NCBI GenBank assembly: GCA_039819485.1
Contig: JBCBRY010000015.1
Coordinates: 36,948-100,947 of the forward strand
Length of the DNA stretch: 64,000 bases
DNA from: UBA6168 sp039819485
GTDB lineage: Bacteria > Bacteroidota > Bacteroidia > Chitinophagales > Saprospiraceae
Reading direction: 5' to 3'
Part shown: in pieces, positions 53,485 through 61,574 of the stretch
Layout of the letters: each line of letters opens with the position of its first letter
Position numbering within the stretch: position 1 is the stretch's first letter
The notes under the pieces: model-generated
Seen by the model: only the letters and a program-made list of their open reading frames with translations
Database searches by the model: none
Told to the model about the DNA's origin: nothing
Translations under genes and position numbers: made by a program

Positions 53485-54276
53485 TTATTGTTCTATTTCA
53501 TTCTGATGCCATTCCAATAATTCTTTCCATACTTGTTCTTCTTTTATTTTTTCCTGTAAAATATCATCATACGACCAGTTTTTAATATCCATTAAATATT
53601 CTACCATCAACCGGCCTTTAAAATAAATATAGGGCACTGAGGTCGTGCGGTCCAATTGGATAATATCTATGTTTTGCGAGCTTTCATTCGTCTTTTCCAG
53701 GAACAAATTTATTTCATCCATTAAATTATAATTATCTGGCTCTCGCCTTTTTTGGCGGCTGATGTATTCCGGGTAGCCCTCCAGTTTCCACATGGGTGGA
53801 TGACTTAATGGATTAAAAGTCAATTTACCGTAATGGTTGGCCTGGAGACAATGCACCATTTCATGGGCAAACATATAATCCAGATGAAATTCATTCTCCC
53901 CGTTTTCTGCCGTCCCATCGCCAATGTCTACCGGCACTTTAATTATGACATTATTATCAATAGCGCGGGCGGCCGGCCAGGAGCCCAGCAACCAATCATC
54001 CAGCTTATTAAAAGCGGTGCCGTGGCATAAAAAAATATCATATTTATAACCTGCATCGTGCAATTCGCTCGACATGACCATGCGCTCGGCCGAATCAAGG
54101 ATTTGTTTGATATTTTCATTTATTGGAACCTCACTGTAAATACTAAAATGGCGGTGTTCCAATTGATGGGCAAATAATACTTGCGGATGCAAGACGAGCG
54201 TGACGATGCCGGCCACGCCGACGAATAGTGTCAACAAGACACTGGTGATCGTTCTTTTAATAAATTTTTTTTTCAT
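53485..54276 (-). CDS. Membrane-anchored gluzincin-like zinc metallopeptidase
   Basis: This 263-residue protein has a basic N-terminus and one hydrophobic helix (about 9-30) that acts as signal or anchor. FAHEMVHCLQANHYG gives HEMVH at 138-142 (His138, Glu139, His142). MWKLEGYPEYISR supplies a probable third ligand Glu166, the HExxH...E arrangement of gluzincins. No long propeptide or other domain is visible. It probably acts on a protein in the periplasm or at the surface. No protease is proven from the motif alone. Confidence 0.75.
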   Translation of the reverse strand: MKKKFIKRTITSVLLTLFVGVAGIVTLVLHPQVLFAHQLEHRHFSIYSEVPINENIKQILDSAERMVMSSELHDAGYKYDIFLCHGTAFNKLDDWLLGSWPAARAIDNNVIIKVPVDIGDGTAENGENEFHLDYMFAHEMVHCLQANHYGKLTFNPLSHPPMWKLEGYPEYISRQKRREPDNYNLMDEINLFLEKTNESSQNIDIIQLDRTTSVPYIYFKGRLMVEYLMDIKNWSYDDILQEKIKEEQVWKELLEWHQNEIEQ

Positions 54277-54318
54277 CTTTCAACAGAGGTGTCCTGAAAT
54301 AAAAAACCCTAATGTGTT

Positions 54319-54378
54319 CCCCCCTCCAAAGGGGGAGATATGTCCGTTGTTTTCTCCCCTATTGGAGGGGGCGGGAGG
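54319..54378. repeat. C-rich palindromic element, CCCCTCCARAGGGGGA family
   Basis: CCCCCCTCCAAAGGGGGAGA (54319-54338) faces TCTCCCCTATTGGAGGGGG (54353-54371) to form a large hairpin. It lies between the metallopeptidase start and the RidA gene. A second member is at 58937-59007. Confidence 0.8.
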
Positions 54379-54440
54379 AAACATAGCCTGAACGGATTAC
54401 GATTACTAATTTTTGAACACCTTTAATTTATTGAAGTTAT

Positions 54441-54842
54441 TTAAATGACTGCCTGGGCTTCAATTTCGATCATAAATTTTTCATTGGCAAGGCCACTGAC
54501 ACTGAGCCAAGTGCTGGCTGGCAGAGTACTGGCACTAAAATACTTTTTTAAAATTTCACTGATTACCGGCCCATCTTCTTTTTTAAAATTAACCTTATAA
54601 ATTCTTAGCATGACAACATGCTCCAATGTACCGCCAACCGACTCTATGGCCGTCTTTAAATTTTCCATCGCTTTTCCCATTTGTTGCCCCAGGTCATTTT
54701 CACCAATTACATTCAAGTGTTCGTCCCAGGCAACCTGACCTGAAATGTGAACCATTTTTCCGGGATTGGAAACAACAATTTGGGAAAAGCCATATTGACG
54801 GGAATCAAATAAATTAATTGGATTAATGCATTTCTTTTTCAT
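54441..54842 (-). CDS. RidA/YjgF-family protein lacking the deaminase Arg
   Basis: The natural start is ATG 54842 (MKKKCINPINLFDSRQYGFSQ), giving 133 residues; the frame is open to 54884. The RidA/YjgF trimer fold is clear: VVSNPGKMVHISGQVAWDEHLNVIG, QMGKAMENLKTAIESVGGTLEHVVMLRIYKVNF, and LPASTWLSVSGLANEKFMIEIEAQAV. Active imine deaminases have Pro-Ala-Arg-Ser at the end; here it is PAST, so the key Arg is Ser. It is therefore probably one of the non-deaminase Rid subgroups, or acts on a different substrate. Confidence 0.92.
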   Translation of the reverse strand: MKKKCINPINLFDSRQYGFSQIVVSNPGKMVHISGQVAWDEHLNVIGENDLGQQMGKAMENLKTAIESVGGTLEHVVMLRIYKVNFKKEDGPVISEILKKYFSASTLPASTWLSVSGLANEKFMIEIEAQAVI

Positions 54843-54951
54843 TATTTTAATTTTCAATTTATCTTTTATTAACCAGGTGACCAAAAAGATAAAATTGGTT
54901 ACGCAGCGATTCGCAGAGACATTTTGTTTATCACTAAAATATTGCTCTTAT

Positions 54952-56025
54952 TTATTTTATCAAAGAATCCAAATTGAAAGGAAAGGTATATAGTTCATCA
55001 AAGGGTTTTTCGGAAGGAGCCCAGATTTCGGTTTCGTAGCTAAAAGAACCATCCTTCGGCCCACCGCCTGCCGTATGAACAAACCCATTGGTATTTTTCC
55101 AAATTTTAAAATCCGATGCGTTTTCCGTCCCATCCGGATTTGGGGTGAAATATTCTGCGGGCCGGTAAAGACTGTCCAGGCCAAAGGCGCAAATTTTTTC
55201 TCCTTCCATCCGATATTCCAACCGCCCCAAGCTATCAATTCCAACTTCATAGTTTTCACTTTTTGCTAGCCGGTTTAAAACCACGTATACATTTTGGGAA
55301 TGGTCCCGTTTCCAGCCTTCCAAACTTGCACTTGATAATTTTCGGGCCGAATCTTTATGCACGTAATTAATCCAGCCTCCTGCTTCGCTGAACACACCGA
55401 GGTTGTGAAATTCTTTGCTTTGTTGTTCGATCCTTATTTTAAAATGGTCAACCGCCCGCCATATTTCGCTGATATAGGAAGTATCAAAACGAGGCTCTTC
55501 ATGAACGGCCTTTATATAAAGTGTTTTTAATTTGGCCCACCTGTCGGGACCACCAATGGCAGCAAACATTTCCGCATCTTTATGCAGGGCCTCCACCACA
55601 TACCAGGTATCCCAGACCCGGTTCAATTTATTTTTAAATTCACTGGCATTATCGGAATTTTCTATTTCTTTGAATACATCGTGCATCTCACCGCGCAAAC
55701 CCGGAAAAGCATCCGTTACCGGAATCATTTCGCGCCATGATTTGATATGTGCCCTAAACGCCGTGGCAAATTTTTCAGGGCAGCCAGAATAATTTAATTG
55801 GGTCAATGAATCCACATATACCTGGATCGTCTCGCTTAAAGAAATCTTTTCACACATATGGTTTCTGGCACTTCCCCATTTGCCATCTTTTTTTAATACG
55901 GACTGCATGCATGTTAATTCAGTTTCAGCTGAGTCGTTCGGAAGGGCAGTCGCTGCTTTTTCAGTATTGGACTGGCAGGATAAAAATAGAAGGGCCAACA
56001 AAAGAATGCTGTTCAAATGTATCAT
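54952..56025 (-). CDS. Hypothetical lipoprotein
   Basis: This 357-residue protein starts MIHLNSILLLALLFLSC, a lipoprotein signal with Cys17, followed by a polar, Ala/Thr/Asn-rich stretch. The mature body has Cys-containing segments (TCMQSVLKKDGKW, NHMCEKI, SGCPEKF) and long amphipathic helices (WREMIPVTDAFPGLRGEMHDVFKEIE). A C-terminal aromatic region contains FKIWKNTNGFVHTAGGGPKDGSFSYETEIW. I recognise no family or enzyme motif. Its position between the RidA gene and the patatin gene gives no clear functional hint. Confidence 0.7.
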   Translation of the reverse strand: MIHLNSILLLALLFLSCQSNTEKAATALPNDSAETELTCMQSVLKKDGKWGSARNHMCEKISLSETIQVYVDSLTQLNYSGCPEKFATAFRAHIKSWREMIPVTDAFPGLRGEMHDVFKEIENSDNASEFKNKLNRVWDTWYVVEALHKDAEMFAAIGGPDRWAKLKTLYIKAVHEEPRFDTSYISEIWRAVDHFKIRIEQQSKEFHNLGVFSEAGGWINYVHKDSARKLSSASLEGWKRDHSQNVYVVLNRLAKSENYEVGIDSLGRLEYRMEGEKICAFGLDSLYRPAEYFTPNPDGTENASDFKIWKNTNGFVHTAGGGPKDGSFSYETEIWAPSEKPFDELYTFPFNLDSLIK

Positions 56026-56090
56026 ATTTTAACAGGTGGTGCGAATCCTCAGATTTCCATTTAAATGGATATTCAATACGAAAAGCTGGA

Positions 56091-56116
56091 AATTCGCAAT
56101 ACAATTATTGCGAATT
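56091..56116. repeat. Perfect 10-bp inverted repeat in intergenic DNA
   Basis: AATTCGCAAT (56091-56100) and ATTGCGAATT (56107-56116) form a perfect stem with a 6-nt loop. It is in the 311-bp gap 56026-56336 upstream of the lipoprotein gene at 54952-56025, which otherwise shows no gene. Confidence 0.6.
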
Positions 56117-56292
56117 GGGTTTACCTATAAAAAGACACCCCGGACATAAAAAAGCTGCGCCTCTATTCTCATTCTCAGCCTACTATTTTATTATTTAACG
56201 GCAACCATAATTAAATCTTTAATTGCGGTACCGTCCGGCATCGGGCAACACATGGGACTCTAAATTTAATTCATCATTTTTACACAAAATAA

Positions 56293-56319
56293 AACCAGCT
56301 AAGCCGAACGGACTTCGGC
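56293..56319 (-). terminator. Terminator-like hairpin after the patatin gene
   Basis: On the minus strand GCCGAA pairs with TTCGGC around a 5-nt loop, 17 bp after the patatin stop. The downstream sequence is GCTGGTTTTATTTTG, T-rich but not a clean run. Confidence 0.5.
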
Positions 56320-56336
56320 GTTACAATTTATTTATC

Positions 56337-58442
56337 CTATTTTACCTGATCCATTATTTTTTGGAATACACGATAATTAGCAGCTCCAACTTGATCCCTG
56401 GTCGTTTCCGGATCAAACTCATCGCTGTTCAAAATACCTGCCTGCCGGGAAATTTCCTTGTTTGAAGATTTTGACAAATACCAGCCTAATGGGAGATTGA
56501 CTTTTTTACCCTCCTCTTCTCCAAAAACGATTTCACCATTTTCGTTTTTCCGTACGTTCCGGTCCAATTCAAAAATAGAGAAATCAACGTTGATCCCATA
56601 TTTCCTGTAAACTTCCATGGCAATTGAAAAATTATCCACTGTCGATGCGGCCTTGTCGTTCCAATTATTTAAAAATGCTTCAAGCGGGGTATTTAGGCCA
56701 ACTAAAAAATCGCTGCTTTGGACATCGGTCTTGTCCATATCAATCCCATTTTTTATAAAAACAACCGATATCTGAAAATTCGCCAACAAATCAGGATCGG
56801 TGGAATGCGCCATCATATTGATTAATTGAGAAATGGTTTCCAGTCCGGTATTATCATGGTACCCACCGTCCGCAATATTGATTGAACCATTGCGGATATT
56901 CACTTTACCGGCAGATGTTACCAACGGGAACCGGGCACTCAGCGATGCTGCTGTTTTCAACGGAACAATTTTTCCGGGGTACTTTCCCTCCGTTATTTCC
57001 GTCCCCAGATCAATTATATTTTTGAAATAATCGACGGGCAAAGTCAAGTTGGAAATAATTACTTTTTGTCCGGTTTCCAACGCTATGGAATTTAAAAAAA
57101 TATTCGGCATAGAATGGTTGCCGGGCTGCCAGTAATCGGTAATAGCCATCCCCAGTACATCCGAATTAAAACTATTCTTAAACGCACAGTGCCAGGAATC
57201 CTCCAACCACCTCGACCGGTCCCATGCGTTGATCGGAAACGGCACGACGGATTGTGCATTGTCGGGAAATAGCAATCCAAAAGTAACAGGCGATAAAAAG
57301 TCCTCACTGAGTGCCACATCCAATTTGTCTCGACAATTGTTGGAACAGCTACCCAACACTGCCTGTTGAAATACGATGCCGACACTCCCTCCTGACACCC
57401 CACTCAGCGCATAAGTGTACCTGCGAAAATTTGGGTCGCCATCAAATAAATTTTGCAATACCAGTGCGGTCCATTTCATCGAACGGATCCCCCCTCCTTC
57501 CGCAGCAATTAAAAAAATGGGTATTTTTCGATTTCCGGTAAAACGAACGGTGTCACCAAGACGATCACCTAACCACTGGGAAAAGTCATCCTTCACATTT
57601 ACTTTTTCGGTAATGTTTTTTTCGGTCAGCCGAATGTGGTGGTTATTATTAAATGCAGAGAAAATGGCAACGATGATGACCAAAACGATCATCAGCATTT
57701 TAAACCATTTATAACCAACGGCGCTCCATAAAAAAAGCAGCACCATGATGAACCCGGAAAAGAAAAAACAAATCAGCGTTGAAGCCCTGAAATAGAGCGG
57801 AATACCAACAGGTTTTATTTCACTAAAACTAATACTGACCGAAAACAACAATATTGCAGCAATCAGGATACAGGAACCAACAATAATATATTGATCGGGA
57901 GCAGATAAAAAATTCCAACTTTCATCTTCCCTGATCCTGGAAGCAATCAGGTCCCTGTTTTCTTCGCCTTTCAAAAAATTATTCTTTGCGATATAGCGGT
58001 CCCGAAAGTAGTCTATCAGAACAATTACCACCGCTCCGGCAATCAAATAAAACCACCCCATGTTGTTTTCGAGTACTTCCTCCTGGTTAAAGCCATATAA
58101 AATAACCAGATAAGTGCTGATGCCTGCAACAACCGGCAGCCACCTGACTATTTTGTGCTGACTGATGCTTCCTTTTTCTATATTCCTCAAATCATACCGT
58201 ATCAAAAAATGAATGCTACTGTACCACATAATGATGCTCAACAGGGTAACGCTAAACCAAAACAGGATTAACGCAGAAAAATCCTGGTCAGCAATCAGTC
58301 CGTTAAAAAGGTCAATGGATTGGGAAGTAGCAATAAAAACCACATAAACCAGCAAGAATACGAGTACGTTGATTTTTAGTGCCTTGATGTAGAGTTTGGT
58401 GTTGTGGAAAAAACGGTGAAGGGCGTTTAGTAGTTGGTTCAT
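56337..58442 (-). CDS. Patatin-like phospholipase with multi-helix membrane N-terminus
   Basis: This 701-residue protein has about six hydrophobic helices in the first 265 residues, then a soluble patatin domain. The oxyanion loop EGGGIRS (315-321) replaces DGGGxRG. GVSGG (348-352) holds the catalytic Ser350, and ADGGYHDNTG carries the partner Asp in the last third. It probably hydrolyses membrane lipids at the inner membrane. The first Gly-rich motif begins with Glu where Asp is usual, but the Gly triad is intact. The combination of an N-terminal membrane region and patatin is seen in some bacterial proteins of unknown target. It is a single gene on the minus strand. Confidence 0.85.
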   Translation of the reverse strand: MNQLLNALHRFFHNTKLYIKALKINVLVFLLVYVVFIATSQSIDLFNGLIADQDFSALILFWFSVTLLSIIMWYSSIHFLIRYDLRNIEKGSISQHKIVRWLPVVAGISTYLVILYGFNQEEVLENNMGWFYLIAGAVVIVLIDYFRDRYIAKNNFLKGEENRDLIASRIREDESWNFLSAPDQYIIVGSCILIAAILLFSVSISFSEIKPVGIPLYFRASTLICFFFSGFIMVLLFLWSAVGYKWFKMLMIVLVIIVAIFSAFNNNHHIRLTEKNITEKVNVKDDFSQWLGDRLGDTVRFTGNRKIPIFLIAAEGGGIRSMKWTALVLQNLFDGDPNFRRYTYALSGVSGGSVGIVFQQAVLGSCSNNCRDKLDVALSEDFLSPVTFGLLFPDNAQSVVPFPINAWDRSRWLEDSWHCAFKNSFNSDVLGMAITDYWQPGNHSMPNIFLNSIALETGQKVIISNLTLPVDYFKNIIDLGTEITEGKYPGKIVPLKTAASLSARFPLVTSAGKVNIRNGSINIADGGYHDNTGLETISQLINMMAHSTDPDLLANFQISVVFIKNGIDMDKTDVQSSDFLVGLNTPLEAFLNNWNDKAASTVDNFSIAMEVYRKYGINVDFSIFELDRNVRKNENGEIVFGEEEGKKVNLPLGWYLSKSSNKEISRQAGILNSDEFDPETTRDQVGAANYRVFQKIMDQVK

Positions 58443-58768
58443 TGTTTTCGATTTGGTTTGTTTTTAATTGTTTTGTCGCTATGTCAAAATCTAACCGGAC
58501 TGGAATTACAAGCCTCCGGGACAATCCCAGTGGTCACTGTTTTGGAACCAAGTGACCGCTAATCTTTGTTCAAAGTAGTAAGGTAAATAATATTTTCTGA
58601 AATTTACAAACTCCGATCTATTTTTAAATTCTCTAATATTACCAAGGCGACCAATAAATACCCTCTGCATGATTATTGTACAATTCAGGAAAATCCCAAT
58701 CTTCATCAACAAAGGAATTGTATTTAGCAAAAGATGTTTAATATTTTCATTTATGCCGATTATCTGAG

Positions 58769-58894
58769 TAAGTGCCTGGACAAAAATAAAGAGCGCCAAA
58801 AATGACACTTTTATTTGGGCAAATGTTTGATTTCCAAGTCTTAAAAATCTTTTTCAGGCAAAGGAAAAGTGTCCTTTTTTTGACCACCTGCTTA
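58769..58894. repeat. Palindromic interspersed repeat (about 125 bp)
   Basis: It runs from TAAGTGCCTGGACAAAAA to TTTGACCACCTGCTTA, 126 bp, and matches the copy at 37745-37870 with only a few changes. The AAAAATGACACTTTT and AAAAGTGTCCTTTTT arms pair. The rest of the 647-bp gap 58443-59089 holds a C-rich palindrome and no convincing gene. Confidence 0.92.
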
Positions 58895-58936
58895 CGGGAC
58901 AAAATTTTATTTTGATAAAAAGCGAGTACGTCCTTT

Positions 58937-59007
58937 CCTCCCCCTGCCCCCTCCAGAGGGGGAAATTAAATCTGCTCTTTCCGCCTCTGGAGGCAGTGGG
59001 AGGGAGG
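58937..59007. repeat. C-rich palindromic element, second copy
   Basis: Starting CCTCCCCCTGCCCCCTCC, it folds on the complementary GGAGGCAGTGGGAGGGAGG end (59007). The core CCCCTCCAGAGGGGGAAA matches the element at 54319-54378. Confidence 0.75.
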
Positions 59008-59089
59008 TTCTTTAAATTTAAATTATCATTATTTTGTTTTGCCCTGTACCCAGGCCAGTTATCTAAATCAAAAAAAGATCTGCAAAATT

Positions 59090-59725
59090 TCATACGAGCA
59101 TCGAATATAATTTATCCATTTCAAAAAACACCGATGCCCCTTCCGCTTCCATTTCTATTTTATTTTTTTCCCTTGCAAAACCATACACATCGAACCCACC
59201 CAGTACGGCCGCCTTTACCCCGACCAATGTATCTTCAATAACGGCACACTCCGAAGGTTTAAACCCCATTTTTTTCGCAGCGTACAGGAAAATTGCCGGA
59301 TCGGGTTTCCACTTTCCGATCTCATAACAGCTGAACATTTTATTTTCAAAGTGATCAATGAGTTTCGTGGTGGTGAGATTCAGTCTGATTTTTTCCAACG
59401 GCCCGCTCGATGCCACACAAAAAGGGACCGTTATTCTATTTAATAAATCATGGATTCCTTTGATCGGCTTTAAATCCGTTTTAAACAAATCAAAGCTGCG
59501 TTTTCTGAAATCAATTTCAAATTCAGCAGGCAGCGGCCCTTTTTTCTTTTGCTCAAAAAACTGAAGAATACTGTTTAATGATTTTCCGGGAAAATTGTCG
59601 AAGCCATATCTCATTGAAATTTCAATTCCAATTTCATTTGCCATTTCGACCAGCACTTTCACGGATAGCTCCTCACTATCTACCAGCACGCCATCGCAAT
59701 CAAAAATGATACATTTATACCGCAT
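59090..59725 (-). CDS. HAD-family phosphatase/phosphomutase-like
   Basis: This 211-residue cytoplasmic protein has the four HAD motifs: IIFDCDGVLVDS (nucleophile Asp9, acid Asp11), FCVASSG (motif II Ser), IGKWKPDP (motif III Lys) and CAVIEDTLVGVKAA (motif IV Glu-Asp). A helical C1 cap (about 15-85) places it with beta-phosphoglucomutase/phosphoglycolate-phosphatase-like enzymes. It likely dephosphorylates a small sugar phosphate. It is the last gene of a tight four-gene operon (6 bp after the metallopeptidase gene). Confidence 0.93.
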   Translation of the reverse strand: MRYKCIIFDCDGVLVDSEELSVKVLVEMANEIGIEISMRYGFDNFPGKSLNSILQFFEQKKKGPLPAEFEIDFRKRSFDLFKTDLKPIKGIHDLLNRITVPFCVASSGPLEKIRLNLTTTKLIDHFENKMFSCYEIGKWKPDPAIFLYAAKKMGFKPSECAVIEDTLVGVKAAVLGGFDVYGFAREKNKIEMEAEGASVFFEMDKLYSMLV

Positions 59726-59731
59726 GATTTT

Positions 59732-60619
59732 TTAACGGTTTTTCGCTTTTTTTGCTTCCTTTTTTTTCCTTCGTTTTTCCGGGTCAAGGTCAAACTTAAT
59801 GGAGTATTTGCTTTTTTTGTTGGCTGCATTTTCCTGCTGTTTGGCTTCCCATACGTTTCCCCAGGCAAATTGGTCGAATTCACTCTCGTATTCATACCAT
59901 CCGATTCGCCATGCGGTGAGCCGGTCAATCTCGAGTTCCGATCTATTTTTATAGGTATTGATCATGATGGAATTGGGGTAAAGCTCCTTTGCTTTTTCTG
60001 CACTTTCTTTGGTCTGGCTTTCCCCATGGTATAAATCCCACGCACCAAACTGGTGCAATATTTCATGCGACATCACATATTGATCGGTTCGCATCCCAAA
60101 AGTACTTTGACAATAGACCACTGCGATATCTACATTATCGATAGACCTTCTTTTATAGGCATGGCTTCGACCACGGCTTTTTACGAACAGAACAATTTTC
60201 AATTTACTGATGGGGCCGTCGTACCTATTTCTTTTTAAAAACTCCTTAAATGAATTATACCCTCTTTTGTGGACAATTTTCCGCACTATTTCCCTTGGGG
60301 AATTTTCGCCCATGTTGATGGCATCCACAAAAATAATTTCCTGGTTATCGAAGAGGAATGCATTATTGTCGAACTCAACCTCTTGCCCATATCCAAATGC
60401 CTGATCAACAATCCATTCCTGGCTTTTTTCAAATTCCCTGAAAAAATGATCCCGTTCCTCACTTTCCCAGATATCCTCACTGGTATCCACAAAAATAGTC
60501 ATGAACGTGGCCTTGCCTTCCAGCTTACCACTGTTTTCATCGACACTTCTCTGAACCTGGCCGACTGATGAAGAAGTAAAAAATAAGAACGGAATGAATA
60601 AAAAGAGTAGTGCTTTCAT
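59732..60619 (-). CDS. Secreted metzincin-like metallopeptidase
   Basis: This 295-residue protein has a signal peptide (MKALLFLFIPFLFFTSSSVGQ). The metal site is SHEILHQFGAWDLYHG: His185, Glu186, His189, Gly192 and Asp195, an HExxHxxGxxD pattern of the metzincin-like group with Asp as third ligand. The C-terminus is strongly basic (RRKKKEAKKAKNR). There is no T9SS domain. It is probably a periplasmic or secreted protease, or a metal-binding relative. It is in one operon with the upstream small genes and the downstream HAD gene. Confidence 0.78.
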   Translation of the reverse strand: MKALLFLFIPFLFFTSSSVGQVQRSVDENSGKLEGKATFMTIFVDTSEDIWESEERDHFFREFEKSQEWIVDQAFGYGQEVEFDNNAFLFDNQEIIFVDAINMGENSPREIVRKIVHKRGYNSFKEFLKRNRYDGPISKLKIVLFVKSRGRSHAYKRRSIDNVDIAVVYCQSTFGMRTDQYVMSHEILHQFGAWDLYHGESQTKESAEKAKELYPNSIMINTYKNRSELEIDRLTAWRIGWYEYESEFDQFAWGNVWEAKQQENAANKKSKYSIKFDLDPEKRRKKKEAKKAKNR

Positions 60620-60642
60620 ATTTTAAATATTAATCAAAATAA

Positions 60643-61131
60643 TTACTGATTGACGGTCGGACTAAATAGAGAGGAATTATCCCCGACCTTAAATTTCAGG
60701 TAAAGTTCGAATGATTTTCCTTTTTCCCTTTTTAATAAATTTTCGATAATACATTCTTTCTTTTTTAGTGGGCAAATATAACCAGCTTTAAATATTCCCT
60801 GCCGGATGGACTGTTCCGCCAGATTGTTGGACGAGCAAATCCCCCCAACGTGCAAAGGTTTGGCTACTGCCATGTGCAATTCATGGCTGATAATATAATC
60901 ATAAAAATGATTGATCCAGAATATGTCTTTTTCGTACTGCCTTTTTTCCTGCTCCACAAATTTTCCACACAGGAATATGGACACGATCTCGTCTTGGTTT
61001 TTATCTTCGTCCAAATAGTAAGCTTCCAGCTCCTGTTGGTTTTCTTCCGAGAGTTTGTTCCACCAGTCTTCGATTTGGGTAATTTCCTTTAAAGAAATCT
61101 CGGTCTTGAATTTTCGTTTTATAGCCTTCAC
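60643..61131 (-). CDS. Hypothetical protein in the metallopeptidase operon
   Basis: This 162-residue soluble protein has no signal peptide. The first half is helical and acidic (IEDWWNKLSEENQQELEAYYLDED). The middle contains WINHFYDYIISHELHMAVAKPLHVGGICSSN, and the second half has Cys and Lys (YICPLKKKECIIENLLKREKG). SHELH resembles but does not match HExxH, so I do not call a peptidase. I recognise no family. It is 6 bp downstream of the small lipoprotein gene (61138-61506) and 23 bp upstream of the metallopeptidase, so it is part of that operon. Confidence 0.7.
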   Translation of the reverse strand: MKAIKRKFKTEISLKEITQIEDWWNKLSEENQQELEAYYLDEDKNQDEIVSIFLCGKFVEQEKRQYEKDIFWINHFYDYIISHELHMAVAKPLHVGGICSSNNLAEQSIRQGIFKAGYICPLKKKECIIENLLKREKGKSFELYLKFKVGDNSSLFSPTVNQ

Positions 61132-61137
61132 ATCGTT

Positions 61138-61506
61138 TTAAATTTTAATTTCAATTTTTTGATAATTACTGCCTCCCCTTTTCCTTACCGTGATTTTATC
61201 TCCTTCGATATTTTCTATTTCCAAATAATCAGGAAATCCCCGCATAAAAAGATCTTCTATACTGTACATTTGAATTTGCTCTTGATAACCCTCGAAATAT
61301 TTTTCACAATCAAACGCCCCACAATATTTTCCTTTCAATATAGCTATTTTCCCATCCACCTTTGCCGATTGGATTTCGGGAGAATCGATGAGCTGGTAAA
61401 TTAGACGTTGTTTTAAATCTATCTGGTCTGAATTACGGCTGTTGCAACCAATTAACAATAGAAAGAACAACAAAAAGGTCAGATACTTCTGCGTTTTAAC
61501 AATCAT
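61138..61506 (-). CDS. Small hypothetical lipoprotein, first gene of operon
   Basis: This 122-residue protein starts MIVKTQKYLTFLLFFLLLIGC, a lipoprotein signal with Cys21, then NSRNSDQIDLKQRLIYQLIDSPEI. The mature part has paired Cys (KYCGAFDCEKYF) that could form a disulfide, and a beta-rich end with KITVRKRGGSNYQKIEIKI. No family is recognised. It leads the four-gene unit that continues with 60643-61131, 59732-60619 and 59090-59725. Confidence 0.7.
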   Translation of the reverse strand: MIVKTQKYLTFLLFFLLLIGCNSRNSDQIDLKQRLIYQLIDSPEIQSAKVDGKIAILKGKYCGAFDCEKYFEGYQEQIQMYSIEDLFMRGFPDYLEIENIEGDKITVRKRGGSNYQKIEIKI

Positions 61507-61523
61507 AACTTATTTTATTTTAT

Positions 61524-61540
61524 TTAAGCAGGTGGTCAAA
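61524..61540. repeat. Solo end of the 125-bp repeat
   Basis: TTAAGCAGGTGGTCAAA matches the left terminus of the copy at 52629 but the body is absent. Just downstream is GGCGCAGAGTTTCGCC, part of the CGCAGAG hairpin family. It sits between the operon start and the aspA end. Confidence 0.65.
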
Positions 61541-61574
61541 CGGAAAAGGCGCAGAGTTTCGCCAAGGTAATTTT

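Noticed and set aside
58506..58808. 100-residue minus-strand ORF upstream of the patatin gene
   Set aside because: It runs into the 125-bp repeat, has no recognisable domain and has an unusual composition; it is most likely chance.
60643..61131. Zinc peptidase from SHELH
   Set aside because: The motif is HELHM, not HExxH, so the metal-site pattern is not met.
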